A stretch of DNA of 38,136 nucleotides from UBA1479 sp038109305 (GTDB lineage Bacteria; Pseudomonadota; Alphaproteobacteria; Rhodospirillales; Casp-alpha2), in assembly GCA_038109305.1 (NCBI GenBank), contig JAYNIR010000022.1, forward strand, positions 1-38,136, read 5' to 3'. A model generated the notes under the pieces. It searched no databases. It saw only the letters and a program-made list of their open reading frames with translations, and was not told the origin of the DNA. The position numbers and the translations under genes are program-made. Below, piece after piece: positions 30,198-38,136 of this stretch; position 1 is the first letter of the stretch, and each line of letters opens with the position of its first letter.

Positions 30198-32224
30198 ATG
30201 GCCGAGCCGGACACTGCAATCAATATCGTTGAGATTGCCCTGGATAAAGTCGATCAAGAGGTGCTTGTCTACGACGAAAACCTGATCATCACCGGATATA
30301 ACCGCCGGTTTCTGGAAATATTGGGACTTGCGCCGGACCGTATTTCGCCGGGTGACCCGTTTTCAAAAATGGTCCGCATCGCCGCCGAAGATGGCTGGTA
30401 CGGTCCCGGTAATGGGACTCTCGACGATCTGGTCGAAGCGCGCATTAAGATCGCACGGTCCCTGAAACCCCACCGTCAAGATCACGCCCGTTTGAATAAT
30501 AAGATCGGCGAAATCGGGGGGAAGCCGGTCAAAGGCTTTGACCACATCACGACGTATACGGACGTGACGGCGCGCGCCGCCGCCGAAAAAGCCGCGCGGA
30601 AAAGCGAAGAACGGTTCAAGGACTTTGCCGAATTGGGGTCTGACTGGTTCTGGGACATGGGGCCGGACCAGACCTTCACCTATCACTCGTCGCGGTATTT
30701 CAAAATCACCGGGTTCATCGTCGATGAAAAGATCGGCACCACGCGTACCAGGTATGTCGATCCCAACAGCGTCGAAAGCGACGCGGATCATTGGCGGCGC
30801 ACCAAGCCGACCTGGGAGCCCACAGGCCGTTCCGGGGCTTCGAATACGAATTCCTCGCCAAAAACGGCAAGGTCATCCGCGTCCGCATCAGCGGCATTCC
30901 GCTGTTCGACCCGCGTGGAAAGTTCCTGGAATATCGGGGCATCGGAACGGATATTACGGGAATCGTCGAAAAGGTGAAGACGCTTCGGGAGACGGAAGAT
31001 CAGTTTCGCGTTCTCATCGATAACCTGCCGTCGTTCGTAAATCTCAAGAACCGGGACGGGCAATACCTTTTGATCAACAGGAAACACACGGAAATTCCGG
31101 CTTCCCGCAAAACGGCGTCGTCGGCAAGGTAATTTCGGAGTTCCTGCCCGAACAACAGGCTTCGGACGCCGCCCCTCAAAAAGAGGAGGTCATCGACCGC
31201 AAAACCGTCGTCACACACGAACGGCAAATACAAATTCAGAGCGAACTGCGTGATTTTCTGGTCACCAAGTTTCCGATTTTCAACGAAAGCGCCGACGTAA
31301 CGCGCATCGGCACGATCGGCACCGACATTACGCAGTTGAAGGAAGCCAAGGCCGCCCTGGTTGCCGCCAGCGCCGACGCGGAATCGGCTCGCGCCGAGGC
31401 CGAAGCCGCCAACCGCGACAAGTCAAACTTCCTCGCCGCCGTCAGCCACGACCTTAGAACGCCGCTCAACGCTATCATCGGATTTTCCGAAGCCATCGGG
31501 GTGGAATACTTCGGCGTGATCAATGAGGGATATAAGGAATATGTCGGCGACATCGGATGGAGCGGAAAACATCTGCTTGCGTTGATCGACGATATTCTTG
31601 ATGTTTCGGCCATCGAGTCCGGGCAGTTGGCGCTGTGTCCGGAAAAATTGAAATTACTGGCGATCATCGAATCCTGCCTCCGTATCGTGAAACTGGAGGC
31701 TGAGACCGCGTCCATCGACATCGCCGTCGACCTGCCGAAAACCATCCCTCCGGTATATGCCGACAATCAGGCGATCAAGAAAATCATCCTTAACCTTCTT
31801 GCCAATGCCCTCAAATTCACGCCGGAGAACGGCAAGGTAACGATTACCGCCGCGGCATCGGACGCGGGACACACCCTGACGATCAGCGACACCGGCATCG
31901 GCATCCCGGCGGAACAGATATCCACCATCACCGACCCGTTTGTCAAAGTTTCGCCCAACCCCTACCGATCGCAGGAAGGCTTCGGCCTGGGATTGTCGAT
32001 CGTCAAATCGCTGACCCGGGCCCACGGCGGCACGCTGGATATGCAAAGCGAGTTCGATGAAGGCACGGACGGTTCGGGTTACGTTCCCGGCACGCGGCGC
32101 GAAACCGGCGCGGCGATCGCCGTCATCCGTCTTGCGGCGCCGGAACTATCCGGTAAAGTGTTACCCGTTGCCCGAAGGTGCGCTCGGCCTCAACCCGGCC
32201 GAGCGGCGCAAACCGCGCCGGTGA
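30198..32224 (+). pseudogene. PAS sensor histidine kinase with three single-base frameshifts
   Basis: The trace starts MAEPDTAINIVEIALDKVDQ with a PAS domain (EVLVYDENLIITGYNRRFLE), then a second PAS (DWFWDMGPDQTFTYHSSRYF) and a third (FRVLIDNLPSFVNLKNRDGQ). The kinase core follows: H-box VSHDLRTPLNAIIGFSEAI (His at 31447), N-box LLANALKF, G1 DTGIGIP and G2 GFGLGLS. The frame breaks near 30812 (one base lost), near 31088 (one base lost) and near 32067 (one extra G after GGCACG). After each break the expected family sequence resumes in another frame. With all three corrected, the protein ends at TGA 32222-32224, overlapping the end of the convergent gene. As written it makes only a truncated PAS fragment (259 residues). 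Confidence 0.75.
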
Positions 32225-33607
32225 AACCTTGGTTTCGTCCGCGCCGTGCTTTCTGGAATAGGTATCGATCATCCATACCGTGGCACCGGCCAGCAGCCGG
32301 GACAGCACTTCGCGGTCCGAGGTCAGACGGGGAACTGGGAGTTGCCACGGACGGGCCTTGTTTTCGAGGATCTGCGCCGCGAACTGTTCCAAAGGCGATA
32401 TCAGGTAGAGCGCATCGCCCTCGGCGGCTTCGTCCCAGACCGCGTAAAGCGCGCCGGGCCAGTCGGGCTTCAGGTCCGCCCGGTAATAGGGTTCTAGGTT
32501 CCACAGGCCGGCGATCAGGATCGCCGCCGCCGCGGCCGGGCGATACCGGCGGCCGACCGCGCCGAAGCCGACGGCGGCAAGTACCGCAAACGGCACGGCG
32601 ACCCAGATCAGATAGCGCGGAATGAACACGGGCGACACGGCGGACACCGCCAGCAGCAAAACCGGCAGAGCCACCGCAGACAGAACCAGGGTGATCAGGA
32701 TTGTCAGCCGCCGTCGCAGCCGCCACACGCCGACGAACGCCGCCGCCAGGACCGCGACGCCGAACGCCTGCAGGCCCATGGAGACAGGTTCGAACGCGAT
32801 GGGTTCGGACAGCCGGAACAGAAACACCGACGACAGCCCCGTGCGAACGCCTTTCAGATTTGTCGGCGGCACCCAGGTGCCGTTGCTGACCGTCGTGCCG
32901 ACGGGGTCCAACACTCCCGCCAACAGCGGCGCCCAGCACGCCAGGACGATTACCAGTGCGGCGGCGCCCCGTTGCATCAGTTCAACGCGGTCCGCCGCCG
33001 GTGTCCGCAGGATCAGGAATGGAAAAACCAGCATTGAAACCAAAAGCCAAGACGCCCCCAGCGACATGGTACAGGCGGCGATAGCGGACCCGCCGGTCCA
33101 TAGCAACAATCCAGTCCGATCGGTCGCCGGGCATTCCGCTGCCGCCAGACGCAACAACCCGGTAAGCGCAACCGTGATCGCCAGCGTCAGCAGCGCATAG
33201 GCCCGCGCTTCCTGCCCGTACAACACCTGAAACGGCGCCAACGCCAGGAGAAGACCCGCGGCCGCGGCGGTCCATCCGCACCCGGTCAGCCGCCGGGTGA
33301 TCAGCGCGACGGCGCCGGCCGTCAACGCGGAAAACACCGCCGACAGAACTCGCGCCGCCTCGGCCCCGAATCCGATCACCGGTTTGGCCAGCAGAAAATA
33401 CGTCGGGTAATGCATGTTGGCGAAGGCATCGCCGACGAGGGCCCGAAACGGCAGGCCGGCGCGGTTCAAGGTAACGATTTCATCGTACCAGAGCGGCATG
33501 TCCGCCAATCCGCGCAGACGGACAAGTAACGCCACGAGGACAACAGCGATCGGGGCCAGCCAAGCGACCGGGAACGGCAAGGCGGGGCGCCACATGCGAC
33601 ACGACAT
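32123..33607 (-). CDS. GT-C fold glycosyltransferase (family 39-like)
   Basis: The 494-residue protein has about eleven membrane helices. An early PLWYDEIVTLNRAG contains the acidic residues (DE) typical of the first external loop of ArnT/PMT-like GT-C enzymes. FANMHYPTYFLLAKPVIG and FQVLYGQEARAYALLTL (Q-E-A-R-x-Y) also match the family. The enzymes move a sugar from a polyprenyl carrier to a lipid or protein in the periplasm; donor and acceptor are unknown here. The C-terminal ~110 residues form a soluble domain. An alternative start is M5. It stands alone, and its end overlaps the kinase trace by ~100 bases. Confidence 0.85.
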   Translation of the reverse strand: MSCRMWRPALPFPVAWLAPIAVVLVALLVRLRGLADMPLWYDEIVTLNRAGLPFRALVGDAFANMHYPTYFLLAKPVIGFGAEAARVLSAVFSALTAGAVALITRRLTGCGWTAAAAGLLLALAPFQVLYGQEARAYALLTLAITVALTGLLRLAAAECPATDRTGLLLWTGGSAIAACTMSLGASWLLVSMLVFPFLILRTPAADRVELMQRGAAALVIVLACWAPLLAGVLDPVGTTVSNGTWVPPTNLKGVRTGLSSVFLFRLSEPIAFEPVSMGLQAFGVAVLAAAFVGVWRLRRRLTILITLVLSAVALPVLLLAVSAVSPVFIPRYLIWVAVPFAVLAAVGFGAVGRRYRPAAAAAILIAGLWNLEPYYRADLKPDWPGALYAVWDEAAEGDALYLISPLEQFAAQILENKARPWQLPVPRLTSDREVLSRLLAGATVWMIDTYSRKHGADETKVSPARFAPLGRVEAERTFGQRVTLYRIVPAPQDG

Positions 33608-33741
33608 CTCCCAGCCCCGGTCCGGCAGTACCGGATTGCAGGGCCAGCAATTATCCGGCGGTGGCCTGAACGCAGCAAATCACAACTGCGCCGAAGGCCT
33701 GCACCCGCCGCATTCCTGCCCCGCAAATCCAGCATTTGTAG

Positions 33742-34368
33742 CTAAGGCCGGAGGTCCAGAAGGTATCGATTCAGCCCCGCCATGGCATCATGGAACGGCG
33801 CCATGGACTGTGCCGATTTGGCCTGGCTGAACGCGCCCTGGATACAGGCGACGATCATCGTCGCGGCTTCGTCCGTGTCGGCCCGGCCGGAGACCTTATC
33901 CCAGTACTGTCCCCGGGTCAGCGCACGGGACAGCCGCCGCCGCCAGGAGCGGTAAAGTTCCTCGATGCGCTGGCGGAACCCCTGATCGACGGGCGCCATT
34001 TCCTGCGCCAGATTGTTCAGCGGACAGCCGAGCAGATGAATGTCCGGCACCCGGTTGGTCATGTTGTCCTGGATCGATCGGGCAATCGCCGCCAAAGGGT
34101 CCGACGCCGGGCCGGCGTCATCTCCGTCGTCGTCACCGAGCGGCTGCAGCCACCAGTCCTCAAGATAGGTTTTCACCATTTCGTCGACGACCGCATAGCC
34201 GAGCGCCAGCTTGTTCGGAAAGTGATGATACATCGCCCCCTTGGTCACGCCGGTCAGCGCCAGAATGTCCTTCAGCCCCGCGGCTTGAAAGCCATGGCGG
34301 TGAATGAACCCATGCGCTGCTTCAAGGATGCGGCGGCGCGTCTCGTCTGGTTTGTAGGCGCGTGACAT
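33742..34368 (-). CDS. TetR-family transcriptional regulator
   Basis: The 208-residue protein has a helix-turn-helix domain in residues ~10-55: DETRRRILEAAHGFIHRHGF and LKDILALTGVTKGAMYHHFP. The ligand domain includes ...VPDIHLLGCPLNNLAQEMA..., as in TetR_C-16/YxaF-type regulators of redox or efflux genes. The start at 34368 (MSRAYKPDETR) fits the family; the open frame to 34431 is not supported. It is divergent from NAD kinase. CCGCAA (34399-34404) and TTGCGG (34413-34418), spaced by eight bases, lie between the two genes and may be its operator. Confidence 0.9.
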   Translation of the reverse strand: MSRAYKPDETRRRILEAAHGFIHRHGFQAAGLKDILALTGVTKGAMYHHFPNKLALGYAVVDEMVKTYLEDWWLQPLGDDDGDDAGPASDPLAAIARSIQDNMTNRVPDIHLLGCPLNNLAQEMAPVDQGFRQRIEELYRSWRRRLSRALTRGQYWDKVSGRADTDEAATMIVACIQGAFSQAKSAQSMAPFHDAMAGLNRYLLDLRP

Positions 34369-34398
34369 ACCGCGCAGTATGAATTGACCGGAACCCTT

Positions 34399-34418
34399 CC
34401 GCAACCGCCGGATTGCGG
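34399..34418. promoter_or_regulatory. Inverted repeat between tetR-like gene and nadK
   Basis: CCGCAA-N8-TTGCGG, 31 bases from the regulator start and 40 from the nadK start. Spacing suits a TetR dimer. Confidence 0.45.
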
Positions 34419-34457
34419 CTAAGTTGCCCATACCACTGAATATTTTATGGCCCTGAT

Positions 34458-35234
34458 ATGACCGCCGAAACGCCCAGACGCATCGCCTTTGTTTCCGCGA
34501 CCCAGCCGGAGGCGCAAGACGCCCTCGCCCGGCTGACCGAGCGTTACGACCATGTGGCGAAGGAAGACGCCGATGTCATCGTCGCCTTGGGCGGCGACGG
34601 CTTCATGCTGGAAAGCCTGCACGCGGCAATGGACGCGGGCACGCCGATCTACGGCATGAACCGAGGCACCGTCGGCTTTCTGATGAACGCCTATAACGAA
34701 GACGACTTGATTGAGCGGATCGCTCGGGCGCAGCCGGTGAGCCTCCGGCCGCTTAAGATGACGGCAACGGACATCCACGGCAACCGGACAACGGCGCTGG
34801 CGGTCAACGAAGTGTCGCTGCTGCGTGAATCCCGCATGGCCGCCAAGATCGCGATTTCCGTCGACGGCGTGGAACGCATGGATGAAATGATCTGCGACGG
34901 CGTGTTGGTGGCGACGCCGGCGGGGTCGACCGCCTATAACCTGTCGGCGCACGGGCCGATCATCCCCATGGGTGCGGAGGTTCTGGCGCTGACACCGATC
35001 AGCGTGTTTCGCCCGCGCCGCTGGCGCGGTGCGTTGCTGCCGCGCAAGGCCGCCATTGCCTTCAACGTCAACCAGCCAGAAATTCGCCCGGTCAGCGCCA
35101 CCGCCGACTATACGGAGGTGCGAGACGTCCGCCGGGTCGAGGTCTGCCAGGACTCGGGCCGGCAACTGACCCTGCTGTTCGATCCGGAATACAATCTAGA
35201 AGAACGAATCCTCAAGGAACAGTTTCAGCCGTGA
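34458..35234 (+). CDS. nadK: NAD kinase
   Basis: The 258-residue enzyme makes NADP+ from NAD+ and ATP. GGDG at 45-48 (VALGGDGFML) is the phosphate/metal motif, and YGMNRGTVGFLMN is the second conserved block. DGVLVATPAGSTAYNLSAHG is the NAD-binding signature, and EILALTPI-type VLALTPISVF completes the family pattern. The length is that of short alphaproteobacterial NAD kinases. A GTG that could start the next gene overlaps the stop codon (35231-35234). Confidence 0.94.
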   Translation: MTAETPRRIAFVSATQPEAQDALARLTERYDHVAKEDADVIVALGGDGFMLESLHAAMDAGTPIYGMNRGTVGFLMNAYNEDDLIERIARAQPVSLRPLKMTATDIHGNRTTALAVNEVSLLRESRMAAKIAISVDGVERMDEMICDGVLVATPAGSTAYNLSAHGPIIPMGAEVLALTPISVFRPRRWRGALLPRKAAIAFNVNQPEIRPVSATADYTEVRDVRRVEVCQDSGRQLTLLFDPEYNLEERILKEQFQP

Positions 35235-35397
35235 ACGACAGCGCGCCGACTTAGCGGCCCGCGGACGCGCCCGCGGAAGACGACGACCCGCCAAAGGAGG
35301 AAATCCAAAAACCCGCTGGCCGCGGCTCAGCTTTACGCTGGTCCTCGGCTCGCTCGGCGGCTGGCTGTTTTCCTACCTGGCGTCGCCGCTGCCGTGG

Positions 35398-36390
35398 ATG
35401 ATCGGCGCGCTGGTCTTCACCACCATCACATCCTTGTCTGGCGCGCCGTTGATGCGGCCCAAACGGCTTAGGGTTTTCGTCATTCCGATTTTGAGCGTGA
35501 TGCTGGGCGCGTCTTTCACGTCGGACGTGCTCGAACATCTGCAGAAATGGGCGCTCTCAATTTCGGCGCTGGTGGTCTGCGCCTTGCCCGTCACCGCCGC
35601 CGTATCCTATTACCTGGTGCGGTTCGCCAAGTGGGACGTACCGACGGCGTATTTTTCCGCCTCGCCCGGCGGGTTCAGCGAAATGGCGTTGTTGGGCGAA
35701 GCCATGGGCGCCGACGACCGGCGGATTTCGTTGAACCATTCCGTCCGCATCATGCTGACGGTGCGGGTCATCCCCTTCTGGTTCAAGTTTTTCGAGGGCT
35801 GTCAGCCGGGCAACATGGATGCGCTTGGCCATTTCGATGAATTCGCGCCGAAGGCCGCGGCGATCCTCCTGACCTGCGCTGTCGCCGGTTACGTCATTGC
35901 CAAACTCCTGAACTTCCCTGCGGCGCAGCTTCTGGGCCCGGTGATCCTGTCGGCCATCGTTCACATGTCCGGGGTGACCGAAGCCCGGCCGCCGGGCGAA
36001 CTGGTCGCCGCCGCCCAGGTCGTCATCGGCGCCACCATCGGCTGCCGCTTCATCGGGGTATCCGTCCGCACGGTTTTCGGCGTCATGGTTCAGGCCGGGG
36101 CAATCACGGCGCTGATGCTGGCGACGGCGCTGGCGTTCGCCTGGGGCGTGTCGCAGGTGATGGGCGTGTCGGTGACGACGCTGTGGCTCTGCTTCGCGCC
36201 CGGCGGACTAGCGGAAATGGCCTTGATCAGCCTGTCTCTCGGCATCGACGTGGCGTTCGTGCCCGTCCATCACATGGTGCGGGTGATCTTACTGGTCAGC
36301 GTCGCGGCCTTCGCTTTCAAGCTTTTAGAAAAAGTGCTTAGCCGCATCGCGGTGAAAAACATCCCGCCGCCGGCCTCTCCGCCAAATTAG
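35398..36390 (+). CDS. AbrB/YbfB-type membrane transporter, 5' end damaged
   Basis: The product from the first ATG in frame (330 residues, ~9 helices) shows PTAYFSASPGGFSEMALLGE and, repeated in the second half, TLWLCFAPGGLAEMALISLS. This internal duplication with PGGxxEMA is the AbrB (ammonia monooxygenase-like) family signature. The family's first helix is missing, yet the same frame upstream reads PKTRWPRLSFTLVLGSLGGW, then LFSYLASPLPWM, which is that helix, without a start codon. A natural start, GTG at 35231 overlapping nadK, gives MNDSAPT, then TAG, then a readable frame to an A5 run at 35307-35311, where one shift would join both parts. So the gene is probably damaged or mis-sequenced at the 5' end. 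The role of the family is uncertain; some export small aromatic or ammonia-like compounds. Confidence 0.75.
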   Translation: MIGALVFTTITSLSGAPLMRPKRLRVFVIPILSVMLGASFTSDVLEHLQKWALSISALVVCALPVTAAVSYYLVRFAKWDVPTAYFSASPGGFSEMALLGEAMGADDRRISLNHSVRIMLTVRVIPFWFKFFEGCQPGNMDALGHFDEFAPKAAAILLTCAVAGYVIAKLLNFPAAQLLGPVILSAIVHMSGVTEARPPGELVAAAQVVIGATIGCRFIGVSVRTVFGVMVQAGAITALMLATALAFAWGVSQVMGVSVTTLWLCFAPGGLAEMALISLSLGIDVAFVPVHHMVRVILLVSVAAFAFKLLEKVLSRIAVKNIPPPASPPN

Positions 36391-37451
36391 CGGTGATCGG
36401 CGCCGACCGCGTCGGCAACACAGTCAAACCCGTCGCGCTTCAACAACGCCGCAAGTCGGTCGTTGATCCGCGCCGCCAGATACGGCCCTTCGTAAACCAT
36501 CGCCGAATAAAGCTGCACCAGCGACGCGCCGGCGCGGATGCGGGCATAGGCGTCCTCCGCCGATCCGATGCCGCCGACGCCGATCAGCGGCATTCGGCCT
36601 TCGGTGAGCTTATAAAGCTCAGCGATTACCCGGCGCGACATCTCGGTCAGCGGCGAGCCCGAAAGTCCGCCGGCCTGCCCCCGGTCGGGATCGGTCAGCG
36701 TCTCGGGGCGGGAAATCGTTGTGTTTGTCGCGATGATGCCGTCGATGCAGACTTCCTGCGCGGCGGCGGCGACGTCCGCCAGATCCTCCGCCGACAGATC
36801 GGGCGCGATTTTGACCAGAAGCGGCGGGCCCGGATGACGCGGCAGGCCGTCGCGCACGGAGCGGACCGCGCGCAGCAACTGGGCCAACGGTTCCCGGTCC
36901 TGCAGCGTGCGGAGCCCGGGCGTATTGGGCGACGACACATTGACCACCAGGTAGTCGGCATAAAGTCCCAGGATACCCGCACCGGCGATATAGTCGACGG
37001 CTTCTTCCGTCTGGTCCTTGTTCTTGCCCAGGTTGACGCCGATGATGCCGCGGTTTGGGCGGCTGCGGTCTTCGACAAGCCGCGCCAGCATCGCGTTCAG
37101 GCCTTCATTATTGAAGCCCATGCGGTTGATGACCGCCCGGTCGCGGGTCAGTCGGAACAGGCGCGGCAGCGGGTTGCCCGGCTGCGGCCTTGGCGTGACG
37201 CTGCCGACCTCGACGAAGCCGAAGCCGAGACCCAAAAGCGCCCGGGGGGCGCGGGCGTCCTTGTCGAACCCGGCGGCGAGGCCGACCGGCGACGGAAAAT
37301 TCAATCCCCACAATTTGACCGCCAGTTCCGGCGCGGGCCGCGTTTTGACCGGCGGGACAAGACCTCGCTCCAGCGCCCACAAGGCGATGCGATGGGCAGC
37401 CTCCGGTTCGGCCAGGCGCAGGACCGGCATCAGGCAGTCAGCGATCGGCAC
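36387..37451 (-). CDS. pyrD: Dihydroorotate dehydrogenase (quinone), class 2
   Basis: The 354-residue FMN enzyme oxidises dihydroorotate in pyrimidine synthesis and passes electrons to quinone at the inner membrane. Landmarks are NFPSPVGLAAGFDKDA, GFVEVGSVTPRPQPGNPLPR and NRMGFNNEGLNA. NVSSPNTPGLRTLQ follows, then LVKIAPDLS and GVGGIGSAEDAYARIRAGAS. The N-terminal helix pair (MPVLRLAEPEAAHRIALWAL) is the membrane-contact region of class 2. The start is GTG at 37451, directly after the DUF952 stop; ATG at 37430 is the alternative. The stop overlaps that of the convergent transporter. Confidence 0.95.
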   Translation of the reverse strand: MPIADCLMPVLRLAEPEAAHRIALWALERGLVPPVKTRPAPELAVKLWGLNFPSPVGLAAGFDKDARAPRALLGLGFGFVEVGSVTPRPQPGNPLPRLFRLTRDRAVINRMGFNNEGLNAMLARLVEDRSRPNRGIIGVNLGKNKDQTEEAVDYIAGAGILGLYADYLVVNVSSPNTPGLRTLQDREPLAQLLRAVRSVRDGLPRHPGPPLLVKIAPDLSAEDLADVAAAAQEVCIDGIIATNTTISRPETLTDPDRGQAGGLSGSPLTEMSRRVIAELYKLTEGRMPLIGVGGIGSAEDAYARIRAGASLVQLYSAMVYEGPYLAARINDRLAALLKRDGFDCVADAVGADHR

Positions 37452-37826
37452 TCAGGACCCTTCCCTTAAGTTCAATTCCGTCGGAAACACATGGCGGCCG
37501 TCGGGCCCCAGATTGATGTCATAGGCCTTGATGACCGCTGCGACGGGAAGCGGGCCGTAGAGATGCGGGAACAATTGCCCGGCGCGGGACGGCTCCCATT
37601 TCAGCGCGGGGCCAAGCTTGTCCGGGTCAACCCGGAGCAACACCAGATTGTCCTGCCCGGCCCGGTGTTTGGCGGCGCTGACGACGGCCTGCGCGGCACT
37701 GGAAAAATGGATGAAGCCGTCATCCTGATCCTGGCTCGACCCGCTGTAGAACCCGGTGGCGACAGCCGCCTGCCATTCGCCCCGGCGGCACATGTGATAG
37801 ATCGCGGTGTCTTGGTCGTCGGACAT
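37452..37826 (-). CDS. DUF952 family protein
   Basis: The 124-residue protein IYHMCRRGEWQAAVATGFYS, then DDGFIHFSSAAQAVVSAAKH and FPHLYGPLPVAAVIKAYDIN, is the DUF952 pattern (GFIHxS... and FPHLYGPL). The fold is related to glutathione S-transferase-like or ADP-ribosyl-type domains; function is unknown. It is commonly encoded before pyrD in alphaproteobacteria, as here, with stop and pyrD start touching. Confidence 0.92.
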   Translation of the reverse strand: MSDDQDTAIYHMCRRGEWQAAVATGFYSGSSQDQDDGFIHFSSAAQAVVSAAKHRAGQDNLVLLRVDPDKLGPALKWEPSRAGQLFPHLYGPLPVAAVIKAYDINLGPDGRHVFPTELNLREGS

Positions 37827-37889
37827 GGGGGGGACCTTAATCCGTTGGGGCTTCGTTGCAAACGCTTGGGATAAACATCGAGGGCGAGG

Positions 37890-38136
37890 TTACCAGACGA
37901 TGGGTTCGGGACCTTCGATCACCGGACCCGATGCCATTAAGCGAAGCCGCATGCCGCCGTCGACCGGATCGGGCGCCGCGGTTCGCGCGCCGTCGGGAAC
38001 CTGACCGAACCAGCCATAGCCGCCGTCATATAGATCGCCGCCAGCGCCAGAGGCAAAAGTGAACACACCGTGGCCGGTGAGCCAGTTGGCCGCCGCCTGG
38101 GGCCGGGCCGGGGGCGCGGGCTCCGCGGCTGCGGGA
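37890..38136 (-). CDS. 3' end of an unrecognised gene (5' partial)
   Basis: A minus-strand frame is open from the window edge to TAA at 37890-37892, giving ~81 residues. It begins in an alanine/proline-rich linker (PAAAEPAPPARPQAAA), then NWLTGHGVFTFASGAGGDLY, DGGYGWFGQVPDGARTAAPD and ...LMASGPVIEGPEPIVW. Glycine/aromatic-rich content suggests the end of a secreted or envelope beta-rich protein, but no family was recognised. It has no start codon inside the window. The same strand continues to the DUF952 gene 63 bases on. Confidence 0.6.
   Translation of the reverse strand, partial: PAAAEPAPPARPQAAANWLTGHGVFTFASGAGGDLYDGGYGWFGQVPDGARTAAPDPVDGGMRLRLMASGPVIEGPEPIVW

Noticed and set aside
36393..37469. 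Plus-strand open frame of 358 residues opposite pyrD
   Set aside because: Antisense shadow of a fully recognisable pyrD gene.

Overview
The window looks like the chromosome of a GC-rich alphaproteobacterium. A ChpT-type histidine phosphotransferase (636-1295), DUF3305/DUF3306 partners next to a periplasmic formate dehydrogenase, a COQ9/TetR-like regulator and an AbrB-type transporter all fit that class; family level cannot be fixed from sequence alone. No rRNA, tRNA, CRISPR array or replication origin was seen.

Left part (1-18 kb): the 3' end of an IS3-type transposase gene is followed by chpT on the minus strand and then by a formate oxidation island. On the plus strand, fdsB (a fused FdsG-FdsB protein) and fdsA overlap by ATGA and encode a soluble NAD+-linked molybdenum formate dehydrogenase. 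Two different pairs of tandem hairpin repeats follow. On the minus strand lies a second, membrane-bound periplasmic formate dehydrogenase of the FDH3 type: TorD-like chaperone, Tat-signal peptide protein, catalytic subunit, Fe-S subunit, lipoprotein and cytochrome b subunit. Upstream of it, in the same direction, is a translationally coupled maturation operon: fdhD, a GIY-YIG-fold protein, mobA, DUF3305 and DUF3306. A 4Fe-4S protein at 22.0-24.1 kb and moaA at 27.8 kb belong to the same theme: cofactor synthesis, sulfuration and assembly for molybdenum enzymes.

Middle part (18-30 kb): a histidine phosphatase whose start abuts a strong hairpin, DUF1330, a two-domain cupin, a TetR/COQ9-like regulator broken by an in-frame TGA, two YeeE/YedE-like sulfur transport genes with two palindromes in the divergent promoter, a small ankyrin protein, two TauD-type dioxygenases and a GntR regulator. 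Between the GntR gene and moaA lies a decayed gene for a hemopexin-repeat, cysteine-rich, lectin-like secreted protein.

Right part (30-38 kb): a PAS histidine kinase gene carrying three single-base frameshifts, a GT-C glycosyltransferase, a TetR regulator divergent from NAD kinase, an AbrB-type transporter with a damaged 5' end, pyrD, a DUF952 gene and the 3' end of an unrecognised gene running off the window. Several genes outside the formate cluster are broken by single-base changes while every formate/molybdenum gene is intact. This points either to ongoing gene decay or to local assembly error; the sequence alone cannot separate these.
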